Counted from the stretch's first letter, positions 9,861 to 18,219 are shown. The stretch is 28,590 nucleotides of DNA from JAENVT01 sp031424145 (GCA_031424145.1 JANPGV010000024.1:1-28590), one strand, 5' to 3'. Notes: a model not told the origin generated them from the sequence alone. A program made the numbers and translations.

Positions 9861-10958
9861 ATGGACCCGTTGCGCATCGCCTTCGATGTCGGTCCACTGG
9901 CCGGTCCACGCACCGGCGTCGGGCAGGCGGTCGCGGGTATGCGGGCCGCGCTCGGATACGTCGACGATCTCGACATCGTCGACTACATCACGTCCTTCCG
10001 ATCGCCCCCGCCGACGGGTGCTCGCCGCCTGCCGATGCCGGCGATGGTCGCGCACCGCTTGTGGTCTGTGACCGACAGGCCACGCGTCGACCGGTTCCTC
10101 GGCGCGCCCGACGTCGTCCACGGCACCAACTACGTGGTGCCGCCCAGCCGCGCCCAGCGTGTCGTTTCCGTATATGACTGCTGGTTCCTGCGACATCCAT
10201 CGCTCGCCAACAGGGACGTGCATCAATCCGGGCGAGTCCTGCGTCGGGCGATCCAGCGCGGGGCGACGGTGCACGCAAGCTCGGCCGCAACGGCCGCCGA
10301 GATCGCCGACCTGTTCCCCGGCGCCCGCATCGCGACGATACCGCTGGCTGCCGTTCCCGTCCCCGAACCGGCAGTTGCGCCACCGGTTCCGGTCCTCGTC
10401 GACCGCCCGTTCATCGCGGCTGTCGGCACCTTGGAGCGCCGCAAGAACCTTCCGCTGCTCGTCGAGGCATTCGGTTTGCTGGCGTCGGAGCGCGACGAGA
10501 TTCTGTTGGTTCTCGCGGGAGCCGACGGTGACGATCGTCCGGCGATCAATGCGGCCATCGACCGACTCGACTCCGCCACGGCGAGGCGGGTGGTCATGAC
10601 CGGGCGCATCGACGAGGCGGCGCGCTCGTGGCTGCTGCGCAACGCGGCCGTGCTCGCCTATCCGTCGCTCGACGAAGGATTCGGCTTCCCGTTGCTCGAC
10701 GCCATGCAGGTCGGCCTGCCGATCGTGGCCAGCAACCGCGGCAGCATCCCTGAAGTTTGCGGAGAGGCGGGCTTGCTCTGCGAAGCAGACGACGTCATCG
10801 CGCTCGCGACGAACCTCGACAGCGCGGCCTTCGATACCGGCACGACATCGCGGTTGGTCAGTGCAGGCGCGACGCAACTGGCGACGTTCTCGTGGGCTCG
10901 CTGCGCAGCGGATCTCGCTGCGCTGTATCGAAGCCTGGCCGGCGAAGGTCGCCCATGA
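9861..10958 (+). CDS. GT4 glycosyltransferase
   Basis: A 365-residue GT-B fold transferase. The N-domain opens with RIAFDVGPLAGPRTGVGQ, the Gly-rich acceptor loop. The C-domain has the nucleotide-sugar motif AAVGTLERRKNLPLLVEAF (from about 186) and the acidic motif DEGFGFPLLDAM (271-282). In the usual EX7E motif the second Glu is replaced by Asp (D280), a known tolerated but uncommon change. It most resembles mannosyl- or rhamnosyl-transferases of the WbaZ/MtfB type, but the donor cannot be read from sequence. Its stop overlaps the cofD start (ATGA, 10955-10958), so glycan and F420 genes share one message here. Confidence 0.88.
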   Translation: MDPLRIAFDVGPLAGPRTGVGQAVAGMRAALGYVDDLDIVDYITSFRSPPPTGARRLPMPAMVAHRLWSVTDRPRVDRFLGAPDVVHGTNYVVPPSRAQRVVSVYDCWFLRHPSLANRDVHQSGRVLRRAIQRGATVHASSAATAAEIADLFPGARIATIPLAAVPVPEPAVAPPVPVLVDRPFIAAVGTLERRKNLPLLVEAFGLLASERDEILLVLAGADGDDRPAINAAIDRLDSATARRVVMTGRIDEAARSWLLRNAAVLAYPSLDEGFGFPLLDAMQVGLPIVASNRGSIPEVCGEAGLLCEADDVIALATNLDSAAFDTGTTSRLVSAGATQLATFSWARCAADLAALYRSLAGEGRP

Positions 10959-11914
10959 TCGCTGTGTTGTGCGGAGGCGTCGGAGCCGCACGTTTCCTCG
11001 CGGCACTGGCGCGCGTGATCGACCCGACCGGCACCGTAGGCATCGTCAACACCGGAGACGACACCGTCTTGCACGGGCTCGCCATCTCCCCCGACCTCGA
11101 CACCGTCACATACACCCTGGCCGACGCGATCGACACTGACCGCGGCTGGGGACTGGCCGACGAATCATGGCGGGCCATGGACGCACTTCAGCGCTATGCA
11201 ACCGTTCGTCCTGAGGGCTCCGTCGCCGCGCCGACCTGGTTCAACCTCGGCGACCGCGACCTGGCCACCCACTTCTACCGCACCGCCCGGCTGGCCGAAG
11301 GCGCCACGCTTTCCCGAGTGACCGCGGAGATCTGCGAAGCATGGGGTGTGCGGCAACGAATCGTCCCGATGAGCAATCAGAAGGTGTCGACGGTGGTCAC
11401 TCTTGTGGACGGCGGCGATGTGTCTTTTCAGGAGTACTTCGTTCAGTTGCGCCACGACGTGCCGGTGAAAGCCGTGCGCTTCGAGGGTGCTGCAGACTCG
11501 CATCTTGCCTGGGGGTTGGACGATGTGTTGGAGACGGCCGAGTGCGTGATCGTCGCACCATCCAACCCCATCGTGTCCATCGGGCCGATCCGCGCGCTGC
11601 CCGGCGTCGACGACATCCTCGGCGCCAGGCGCACCTCCGTCGTGGCGATCTCACCAATCGTCGGTGGAGTCGCCCTGAAGGGCCCGGCAGATCGAATGAT
11701 GCGCGAGCTCGGTCATGATCCGTCGGTTGTCGGGGTCGCCCGGCTCTACGCGCAGATTGCCGGCACGCTGGTGATCGACCCGCTCGACGCCCACCTCGCG
11801 GATGCAGTGGAGGCCGAAGGCATGCGCGCTGTCGTCACGCCATCGGTGATGAGCAGTCCACAGATCGGGATCGAGCTCGTCAGAGCTGCGTTGCAGGCCG
11901 CATCAGCCGAGTGA
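10955..11914 (+). CDS. cofD: CofD/FbiA-type phospholactate (phosphoenolpyruvate) transferase for F420
   Basis: Transfers the enolpyruvyl- or lactyl-phosphate moiety from its guanosine-diphosphate carrier to the deazaflavin Fo, giving (dehydro) F420-0. The 319-residue length is normal. Family motifs are clear: CGGVGAARFLAAL (6-18), NTGDD (32-36), HGLAISPDLDTVTYTL (40-55), WFNLGDRDLATH (95-106), and APSNPIVSIGPI near 210. The ATG at 10955 was chosen because it begins at the conserved first strand; it overlaps the stop of the upstream GT4 gene by 4 bases. The gene ends overlapping the convergent epimerase-like gene by 12 bases. The F420:glutamyl ligase (CofE/FbiB), often adjacent in Actinomycetota, is not in the window. 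In mycobacteria and Streptomyces cofD/fbiA also sits close to sugar-nucleotide and cell-wall glycan genes. Confidence 0.95.
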   Translation: MIAVLCGGVGAARFLAALARVIDPTGTVGIVNTGDDTVLHGLAISPDLDTVTYTLADAIDTDRGWGLADESWRAMDALQRYATVRPEGSVAAPTWFNLGDRDLATHFYRTARLAEGATLSRVTAEICEAWGVRQRIVPMSNQKVSTVVTLVDGGDVSFQEYFVQLRHDVPVKAVRFEGAADSHLAWGLDDVLETAECVIVAPSNPIVSIGPIRALPGVDDILGARRTSVVAISPIVGGVALKGPADRMMRELGHDPSVVGVARLYAQIAGTLVIDPLDAHLADAVEAEGMRAVVTPSVMSSPQIGIELVRAALQAASAE

Positions 11915-12799
11915 GCGCAGACCGACCTGCAGGTCGGTGAACGGCGACCATGCCAGGTGGATACGCGCCCGAGTTGGTGAGAGCGCGAACCGGGAGATGT
12001 CGTTCGTGCGTCGTGGTCCCTGCACTGGCTGCCTGGCACTCGGTCCCGCCATCAGTTTCCACAGATCGCGAATTGATGTACCGATCCCGGACCCGACGTT
12101 GACCACCAGCCCTCCCCCGCGGGAAGCGGCTCTGACGAGCGCGTCGACAGCATCGTCCACGTACAGGAAGTCGCGCGTCTGGCGGCCATCGCCGTGGATG
12201 ACCGGACTCGAGTCCGAGCGGAGCGCGTGAGCGAACGAGCCGACGACCCCACCATCGGCTCGCTGTCGAGGACCGTAGACGGTGCTCATCGCCAGCGCAG
12301 TGAACTCGACGGTGTGATCGACGCGGTACATGTTCAACAGGTCGACGACGGCTTTGGCAATGATCCCGTGAACAGTGATGGGGGCCCACGCATGACCTTC
12401 TTTGATCGGAAGCTCGCGCAGCGGCACATCGCCGTACAACGCAGCGCCGGGCAGCACTGTGACCACCTTCGTCCCCTGCATCCGAGCTGCTTCGAGCACT
12501 GCGAGCATGCCCTGCACCGCTCTTCCGGCCTGAACGGGCGAGCCGCGGCCGGGTGGCAGCCATGCCAGGTGATACAGCACATCGGGTGCTCGCATCGCAG
12601 CCAACGCGGCGAACTCTCCGGCGAGCACATCGAGGGTGTGGATCTTCAGCGCGCCACCGACCGCCCTGGCCTCGGCAAGGTTTGCCAGCGAGCCGCTCGA
12701 GAGATCATCGACGACGTCGACCTTGTTGCCTTCGGCGAGGAGTCGATCGACCAGATGAGAACCGAGAAACCCGGCGCCACCGATGATCAGGATGTTCAC
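11903..12799 (-). CDS. NAD-dependent epimerase/dehydratase-like protein with degenerate active site
   Basis: A 298-residue extended short-chain dehydrogenase fold. The cofactor loop IGGAGFLGSHL (GGAGFLG at 7-13) and the acidic residues after strand 2 (VVDDLSSGS) are intact, so NAD binding is expected. The usual catalytic Ser/Thr segment reads LPGAALYG (116-123), with Pro and Gly where SS/ST is normal, and the YxxxK motif reads VHGIIAK (143-149), with Gly at the Tyr position and His next to it. The Lys (K149) remains. Later parts (ALAMSTVYGPRQR, GDGRQTRDFLYVDDAV) look like a sugar-nucleotide epimerase. The GTG start at 12799 overlaps the stop of the nucleotidyltransferase by 4 bases (GTGA). 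It may act on a sugar nucleotide by altered chemistry or be a binding partner; ordinary epimerase function is doubtful. Confidence 0.8.
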   Translation of the reverse strand: MNILIIGGAGFLGSHLVDRLLAEGNKVDVVDDLSSGSLANLAEARAVGGALKIHTLDVLAGEFAALAAMRAPDVLYHLAWLPPGRGSPVQAGRAVQGMLAVLEAARMQGTKVVTVLPGAALYGDVPLRELPIKEGHAWAPITVHGIIAKAVVDLLNMYRVDHTVEFTALAMSTVYGPRQRADGGVVGSFAHALRSDSSPVIHGDGRQTRDFLYVDDAVDALVRAASRGGGLVVNVGSGIGTSIRDLWKLMAGPSARQPVQGPRRTNDISRFALSPTRARIHLAWSPFTDLQVGLRSLG

Positions 12800-13800
12800 G
12801 TCGAGTCGATAGGAGGTCGGCTGTCGCCCGACACGTGCTCGCCCGGCATGACCTCGCCATGCAAGCCGAGCACGCATTGCTGCACGTTGGCCCCGTTGCC
12901 GATCCTGCCCATCACCACTGAGTTTGCCACCACGGCGCCTTCCCCGACGACGGCGCCCGGCAACAGCACCGACTCCGTGATCCTTGCATTCGCTGCGACG
13001 GACGCTCCGGCCGACACGACGCTGCACGTGATGATGGCGGAGGCGTCGACCTGCGCGCCGTCGTGAACTCCGACGGATTTGTCTGCCTGACGCGTGCCGC
13101 GAAGGAGGTCGAGGTTGGCCTGCAGGAAGAGCGCGGGGTTGCCGGCGTCGAGCCAGTAGTCGTCGGTGGCCATAGCGAACAATCGACCCCCGAGCACAAC
13201 GGCGGGGAAGGTCTCTCTCTCGATCGAAACAGGGCGTCCGCCCGGGATCCGCTCCAGCACCGATGGCTCGAGCACGTACGTGCCGCCGTTGATCTGGTTG
13301 CTCGGCGCGGTGCCGCGCGCGGGCTTCTCCACGAACCGCTCGACCCGTCCGTCGGCATCGAGCGCGACTACGCCGAACGACGACGGATCCTCGACGCCGA
13401 TGAGGTGGATCGTTGCCTCGGCCGCGTGAAGGCGGTGGAAGTCGACCAGCGCAGCAATGTCGAGATCGGTCAGCACGTCACCGTTGGCGACGACGAAGGG
13501 CTCGTCGATCCCGCTGAACTCCGCAGCGAACTTGATCGCGCCCGCCGTGTCGAGTGGCTTCGGTTCGACTGCGTAGTGCAGGGTCACACCGTTGCACTGG
13601 TCGGAGGGGAACGCCTCGACGAATGGCTCCGGCTTGAACCCCAATGCCAGCGTCACGTCGTTGACACCGCCCCTCGCGAGGTTGTTGACCAGACGTTCGA
13701 TGATTGGAACGTGCCCGACCGGAAGCATCGGTTTTGGGGTGGTCAGCGTGAGGGGCCGAAGTCGAGTTCCGAAGCCGCCGACGAGGACGACCGCGCGCAT
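12796..13800 (-). CDS. sugar-nucleotidyltransferase (mannose-1-phosphate guanylyltransferase-like)
   Basis: Makes an NDP-sugar from a sugar 1-phosphate and NTP. The 334-residue protein has the signature GGFGTRLRP (8-16) with PKPML (22-26), the metal site NGD (106-108), the substrate segment FVEKP (156-160), NGGTYVLEP (171-179) and DYWLDAGNP (214-222). A C-terminal left-handed beta-helix follows (hexapeptide repeats about 245-310). This two-domain layout matches eukaryote-like GDP-mannose pyrophosphorylases and the mycobacterial enzyme encoded next to wbbL and rmlD. GDP-mannose would feed the gmd in this locus, which supports the mannose assignment over glucose, but dTDP-glucose synthesis is not excluded, as no rmlA is seen. 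ATG at 13800 overlaps the upstream stop by one base (TGATG). Confidence 0.85.
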   Translation of the reverse strand: MRAVVLVGGFGTRLRPLTLTTPKPMLPVGHVPIIERLVNNLARGGVNDVTLALGFKPEPFVEAFPSDQCNGVTLHYAVEPKPLDTAGAIKFAAEFSGIDEPFVVANGDVLTDLDIAALVDFHRLHAAEATIHLIGVEDPSSFGVVALDADGRVERFVEKPARGTAPSNQINGGTYVLEPSVLERIPGGRPVSIERETFPAVVLGGRLFAMATDDYWLDAGNPALFLQANLDLLRGTRQADKSVGVHDGAQVDASAIITCSVVSAGASVAANARITESVLLPGAVVGEGAVVANSVVMGRIGNGANVQQCVLGLHGEVMPGEHVSGDSRPPIDST

Positions 13801-14696
13801 CAGCCGCCTGTCGTCGTCGTGGACGGGATTGTGGTCGAGGCGCTGAAAGTCGTTCCGGAGGCCGGAGTAGTGGTGGTGACACCGCTGGTGTCACCTGGGG
13901 CAGTCGTGTTGCCGGTCGGCGAAGACGTGGTCGAGGCGCCTGCAACGGTCGTGGTCGCGGCGATCACTGCGCCACCGTCGGCTGCACCGAGCGTCGGCAG
14001 CTGCGATGCCCAATCGGGCATCGGGATGTCGGTGCCCTTCGGAACGAAGGCGACGACGAACACCATGCCGTCGTTGGTGATGCGAATGTTGTTGAAATCC
14101 GTGACCACGTCGTGGTGGGTGTTCGGGTCGTTGAAGTGGTCCCAGACCCTGACGATGAGCTGAGTGGACTTGTCCTTGCACTTGGTGTCTTTGCTCGACC
14201 ACTTCTCTCCGCCCTGATCTTTGGGCATGACCAGTTCGGTGTCGGTCAGTTTCAAATTGTAGGAGTCGATGAAGACGCCCAGCTTGGCGCGGTTGCCCGA
14301 CGATTTCGTCGAGGCCGGGTGGTAGTGGATGATGCCGTCGCCGTGGCTGTGGATGCCGAGGATCTTGAACTTGTCGTTGAGGAGGACTTCGTTACCGGTC
14401 GAGTCGATGCCCTTGTCTTCGAGCGTGCCGATGATCTTCGGCTGGAACGTGTCGCAGATGTAGATGCCGAACGCGCCGTGCCAGTGCGAGTCGATGTTGA
14501 CGCCGTCGTTGACCCGCGGGACCCCGGATCCGCCACTGGGACGCGTCTGGCGCCCGTAGACGATGGCAAGCAGCCCGAGCACGACCACGAGGGCGACAGC
14601 GATGGGGAAAACAGAGCCGCCCTGGAAGCGAACCTTCTTGCCCTTGCCCTTCGAGGCGAGTCTGGCAACTTTTTTGGCGGATGATGACGGAGCCAC
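13800..14696 (-). CDS. His-rich membrane-anchored extracellular protein, unknown function
   Basis: A 298-residue protein that I do not recognise. A basic cytosolic N-terminus (Lys-rich, 8-22) is followed by one membrane helix (29-48) and an extracytoplasmic domain. That domain has unusual His clusters: HWH (71-73), HSHGDGIIHYH (116-126), and DHFNDPNTHHD (186-196). Two cysteines (81, 173) could form a disulfide. The last 65 residues are a low-complexity Thr/Ser/Ala/Gly/Pro tail, typical of a flexible cell-wall linker. The His clusters suggest metal binding or a metal-dependent hydrolase, but no known catalytic motif is complete. GTG at 14696 was chosen because it precedes the basic stretch and lies 9 bases after a TAGCCT box. 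Its stop overlaps the start of the nucleotidyltransferase by one base, so the genes are coupled. Confidence 0.75.
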   Translation of the reverse strand: MAPSSSAKKVARLASKGKGKKVRFQGGSVFPIAVALVVVLGLLAIVYGRQTRPSGGSGVPRVNDGVNIDSHWHGAFGIYICDTFQPKIIGTLEDKGIDSTGNEVLLNDKFKILGIHSHGDGIIHYHPASTKSSGNRAKLGVFIDSYNLKLTDTELVMPKDQGGEKWSSKDTKCKDKSTQLIVRVWDHFNDPNTHHDVVTDFNNIRITNDGMVFVVAFVPKGTDIPMPDWASQLPTLGAADGGAVIAATTTVAGASTTSSPTGNTTAPGDTSGVTTTTPASGTTFSASTTIPSTTTTGG

Positions 14697-14705
14697 GAGG
14701 ATGCG

Positions 14706-14711
14706 AGGCTA
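14706..14711 (-). promoter_or_regulatory. -10 box TAGCCT before the His-rich protein operon
   Basis: On the minus strand TAGCCT is followed by 9 bases and then the GTG at 14696, the same spacing as before the large GT gene and the GT4/cofD operon. This may give an internal promoter separating the three-GT operon upstream (18162-14736) from the His-rich protein, nucleotidyltransferase and epimerase-like genes. Confidence 0.45.
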
Positions 14712-14735
14712 TCGCCTCCCCGAATCAAAACAGGG

Positions 14736-15986
14736 TCACCGGTGTTGGTTGAGCTCCACTATCAGCTCCGCATAGGCCCGGGCGACGGCCGCTGGTGAGG
14801 CGATGTTCTCCACCCACCGCCGCCCGCGAACGCCCATCGCTTCGCACTCGGCGGGCACGTCGACGAGGCTCTGCAACGCGTCTCGGAATGCCACGAGGTC
14901 GTCAGGCGGCACGGACAATCCGGCACCGGACTCGGCAAGGATCCGCGGCACCTCGGTGTCCTCGTCGATGGATGCGAGAACGGGACGCCCGGCCGCAAGC
15001 GACGAATAGGTCTTCGACGGAACACTGACGCGGCCGAGTCCGCCCCGCAGTGGCACGAGGTGGACGTCGCCGGTTGCGAGCACCTCGGGCAGTCGGTGTG
15101 CCGGTTGATAGCCGGAGAAGCGGACGTTGCTCACGCCGTCGGCTTGGGCCTGCAGCGCTCGACGCGCCGCTCCGTCGCCATTGATCAGAAACGTCACCGA
15201 GGGCATCGCCCGCGCGGCCTCGACGACCATGTCGAGGGACTGCGAGAAGCCGACGTTGCCCGCGTACAGGACCACCGTCTCGGGACCGATGCCGAGCTCG
15301 CCGCGCAACGGAGTCATGCGATCCCGTGGGCGGATGAAATCCGTGTCGACGAAGTTCGGGATCACCCGGATGTCGGCTTGCTTCGAGGCGGGCACCTTGG
15401 CCTTCACGTTGTCGGCCAGGTCAGTGCTGAGCACAGTCACCGCCGCAGCACGCCCGTAGCTGACCCGCTCCAGCCACTTCGCCATGGCGATCACTCGGCT
15501 GTTCGTGATCGCACCGGTCTGCACCGCCGCATCGGGAAACACATCTTGGATGTTGAAGATCAGGGGGCCGTGCCGGACGAGATGTGTCACCCAACCGGTC
15601 AGCCCCATGGTCAGCGGCGGGGACATGGCAATCACGGCATCGACCCGACCGCCACGCAGCGACGCGAGCCCGGCGAGGGCGCCAAAGCCGGCGAAGCCCG
15701 CGGCGCGACGAGCAATGTTTCGCTTGTCGGCCCCGGGGAACGGATTCACCCTCGTGATCGATCCCCACTCGGTGGGCTCACGCCGCATCCACCTACTGCC
15801 CCACTTACCAACCCAACCACTTTCGATCGCGTGTCCGCGATACCAGGGCAGTGCGGTGACAACGTGCACCTCATGACCCAGGGCGGCGAGCTCGACGACG
15901 ATCCTGGTCATCACGTCACCTGTCGGCGCTGTGTCGGGGGCGAAGTGCGGACACAGAACTGCGATGCGCAGGCGCTCCGGCTTCAT
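14736..15986 (-). CDS. WbuB-like GT4 glycosyltransferase
   Basis: A 416-residue GT-B transferase. Recognisable parts are the N-terminal VLCPHFAPDTAPTGDVMTRI with the acceptor loop, NIQDVFPDAAVQTG (145-158), a VIPNFVDTDFIRP linker (208-220), the donor-domain strand LYAGNVGFSQSLDMV (240-254), and PLRGGLGRVSVPSKTYSSLAAGRPVLA in the last third. The last element, with PSK and a missing classic EX7E, is typical of the WbuB subfamily that adds N-acetyl-fucosamine or related deoxy-amino sugars to a lipid-linked glycan. Donor is inferred only from the subfamily. The start overlaps the stop of the next upstream transferase by 4 bases (15983-15986). Confidence 0.88.
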   Translation of the reverse strand: MKPERLRIAVLCPHFAPDTAPTGDVMTRIVVELAALGHEVHVVTALPWYRGHAIESGWVGKWGSRWMRREPTEWGSITRVNPFPGADKRNIARRAAGFAGFGALAGLASLRGGRVDAVIAMSPPLTMGLTGWVTHLVRHGPLIFNIQDVFPDAAVQTGAITNSRVIAMAKWLERVSYGRAAAVTVLSTDLADNVKAKVPASKQADIRVIPNFVDTDFIRPRDRMTPLRGELGIGPETVVLYAGNVGFSQSLDMVVEAARAMPSVTFLINGDGAARRALQAQADGVSNVRFSGYQPAHRLPEVLATGDVHLVPLRGGLGRVSVPSKTYSSLAAGRPVLASIDEDTEVPRILAESGAGLSVPPDDLVAFRDALQSLVDVPAECEAMGVRGRRWVENIASPAAVARAYAELIVELNQHR

Positions 15987-17086
15987 GACCGTTCCAACGC
16001 AGCCGCGTAAACCGCAGCCAACGCCTCACCGGACGCGCGAGCGGTGAACGCCGCGGCGCGGCACAAGCCGGCGGCCATCATCGCGGTGCGATCGGCCGCC
16101 ACTCGATCGAGCGCGTCTGCCCATGCCGCGGCCGTCAACGGGAGGACCAGGCCGGCACCATCGAGGACCGCCGGGATGCACGTCGAATCGGCCGCGATCA
16201 CCGGGCAGCCGAGCGCCATGGCCTCGATCAGCGGTGCGCCGAACCCTTCGTACTGACTCGGGAAGACCAGCGCGTCTGCCATCCTCAGCAGGCCGTTGCG
16301 ATCCGCCGCCGTAACCCGCCCGACGCGTCGGATGCGCTGATCCGCGACAGCCGTGACCTCCGCCTCCGCCGCTCCACGGCCTCCGGTCAACACCAGGCGA
16401 AGGTCGGGGTCGCGCCACGACGAGGCCAGCAACTCGATGAGGAACCGATGGTTCTTGTGCTGATGTGTGACCGCCGGATAGACGATCACCGGCCCGTCCC
16501 CCAGCGCGTAGCGCTGTCGCAACTCCGCCTCGCCGGTGAACTCCGTCAACAGATCCGGTTCGAAGCCGTGCGGCACGACTTTCACGTCGGACGGATCCTT
16601 CCCGTACGCCTCGATCACGGAATCGCGCACGTAGTCGCTGGGCACGGCGACGATCCGGGCCCGTCGCACGGACCGACCGATCATCGAGGCGAGGTAGGCC
16701 CGTTTCGTTCGACTGAAGTACTCCGGATACTTCCGGTACTGCAGATCATGGATCGTCAGCACGTATGGGCGGATGGCGCCGAGCGGTGCCGTGCCTCCGC
16801 CGTGGTGGCGAAGGTCGGCGCGGGACGCCTGGTTCCTGAACCATGTGATCTCACCGGCGATGCGCCTGGCGCGGGAGGAGGCGTCGAACGATGCCACCAC
16901 GGTCGGAAAGCGCTCGGCCAACCGAGGATGTGCTTGCACGAACCCGTCGACGACGTACAGCGTTGGGCCCAGCTGCGGTTTCGCGTCTGCGAGCCCGAGC
17001 AGCTGTCGAACGAGGTACTCCTCGGATCCACCAACGTCGCCGGGTACGCACCAGAGCAGGTTGACGGCAACAGCCGGTCCGGACAT
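15983..17086 (-). CDS. GT4 glycosyltransferase
   Basis: A 367-residue GT-B transferase. The N-terminal GDVGGSEEYLVRQLLGL (about 16-32) is the Gly-rich acceptor loop; TIHDLQYRKYPEYFS (111-125) is a common segment in mannosyl/rhamnosyl transferases; the donor domain carries VIVYPAVTHQHKNHRFLIEL (read from about 200) and the full EX7E motif in EGFGAPLIEAM (280-290). The ATG at 17086 was chosen over an upstream one because the first beta strand begins there and because it overlaps the preceding stop by one base (TGATG). Middle gene of a three-transferase operon; acceptor and donor unknown. Confidence 0.88.
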   Translation of the reverse strand: MSGPAVAVNLLWCVPGDVGGSEEYLVRQLLGLADAKPQLGPTLYVVDGFVQAHPRLAERFPTVVASFDASSRARRIAGEITWFRNQASRADLRHHGGGTAPLGAIRPYVLTIHDLQYRKYPEYFSRTKRAYLASMIGRSVRRARIVAVPSDYVRDSVIEAYGKDPSDVKVVPHGFEPDLLTEFTGEAELRQRYALGDGPVIVYPAVTHQHKNHRFLIELLASSWRDPDLRLVLTGGRGAAEAEVTAVADQRIRRVGRVTAADRNGLLRMADALVFPSQYEGFGAPLIEAMALGCPVIAADSTCIPAVLDGAGLVLPLTAAAWADALDRVAADRTAMMAAGLCRAAAFTARASGEALAAVYAAALERS

Positions 17087-18162
17087 CAGCAGAGCTCCCG
17101 ATATGCATCTGCAGTCAAGCGCGCGGTCTCGTGCCACGTGGCCCGATCGGCTCGGGCAACGCCCTCTGCTGCCAACGTCTCGCGGCGAGCGCCGGCCTCA
17201 CCGATCCCCCTGGCGATGTCGTCGGGATCGAGGGGATCGACGAGCACTGCCGCGCCGCCTGCTGCCTCTTCCGTCGCGGTTCCGCGGCTCGTGACGACCG
17301 GCGTGCCCTGGGCCATGGCCTCGAGGACCGGCAGGCCGTAGCCCTCGCGTTCGCTCGGATAGCAGAAGACCTCGGCGCCCGCATACAGCCCGGCGAGATC
17401 AGGTGCCGGTACGAAGCCGATGAAGCGGACATCTGCGGCAGAGTCGACATCGACGTCACCCCAGCCCTCGGCGCCGGCGACCACCAACGGAAGTGGATCG
17501 TCGAGTCGTGCGATCGCAGCAACCAGTCCGCGCAGGTTCTTGCGTGGTTCGACAGTCCCGACGAAGAGCAGATATCGGGACGGGAGCCCGTACAGCGCAG
17601 TGACCCTGGCCGACTCGGCGCTATCGACTTTGGCGACATCGACGCCGAGCGGAACGAGGCGCAGGCGTTCGCCCGGCAGGCCGGCGGCCGCGCAATCGTC
17701 CATTGTCGCCTGGCTGCTGCACAGGATCAGATCAGCCCGACGTCGAATCTCATCGAGACTGCGCCGGAAGATTCTGTTGCCGCGTCGGGTGAACTGCGAG
17801 GGGTCGTGCAGGAACGCGAGGTCATGCACCGTGACCACCATCGGTGCGTCGGTCGCACATGGAATCAGCGTCGTCGCATGAGCCACGTCGACGGGACCGG
17901 TGGCGCGCTCGACCTTCGGCCAGTTCCGACGAAGCCACAGGTCGTAGAGCAGCGGCCCGCCGATAGGGAGATGGGCGATCGGTACCGCCGGCGACCACGG
18001 CTCGCTCGGCACATGACGATGACGGCCGGCAACGCCGAGCAGCGTCACATCCTCTTCCGCCGACATCGCCTCGGCGATCCGCATGGCGGCTACACCGGTG
18101 CCACCCGGCACCCGGTGCCAGCATTGTTCCAGTGTGTAGGCGACGCGCACGGCCCCAATCAT
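17086..18162 (-). CDS. GT4 glycosyltransferase
   Basis: A 358-residue GT-B transferase. It has the acceptor loop VPGGTGVAAMRIAEAM (18-33), VTVHDLAFLHDP (110-121), the donor motif LFVGTVEPRKNLRGLVAAI (199-217) and the EX7E motif EGYGLPVLEAM (273-283). It resembles actinobacterial mannosyltransferases of glycan gene clusters. The ATG at 18162 was chosen because an upstream extension into the divergent ferritin-like gene has no conserved sequence; a GTG five codons in (V5, 18150) is a possible alternative, since the conserved strand RVAYTLEQ starts right after it. First gene of the three-transferase operon, divergent from the ferritin-like gene with only 57 bases between them. Confidence 0.87.
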   Translation of the reverse strand: MIGAVRVAYTLEQCWHRVPGGTGVAAMRIAEAMSAEEDVTLLGVAGRHRHVPSEPWSPAVPIAHLPIGGPLLYDLWLRRNWPKVERATGPVDVAHATTLIPCATDAPMVVTVHDLAFLHDPSQFTRRGNRIFRRSLDEIRRRADLILCSSQATMDDCAAAGLPGERLRLVPLGVDVAKVDSAESARVTALYGLPSRYLLFVGTVEPRKNLRGLVAAIARLDDPLPLVVAGAEGWGDVDVDSAADVRFIGFVPAPDLAGLYAGAEVFCYPSEREGYGLPVLEAMAQGTPVVTSRGTATEEAAGGAAVLVDPLDPDDIARGIGEAGARRETLAAEGVARADRATWHETARLTADAYRELC

Positions 18163-18207
18163 GCCCGCGCAGCCGGCGATCGGCACAGCGTCGCCAGAAC
18201 TGTGGTC

Positions 18208-18213
18208 TACGCT
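18208..18213 (+). promoter_or_regulatory. -10 box TACGCT before the ferritin-like gene
   Basis: TACGCT fits TAnnnT and is followed by 6 bases and the ATG at 18220, so the message would be leaderless or nearly so. No clear -35 hexamer and no Shine-Dalgarno sequence are visible in the short divergent gap. Confidence 0.4.
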
Positions 18214-18219
18214 TTTCGG

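Noticed and set aside
9813..11006. Minus-strand open frame (397 codons) across the GT4 and cofD start
   Set aside because: Antisense to two genes with complete family motifs; the translation has no recognisable domain.
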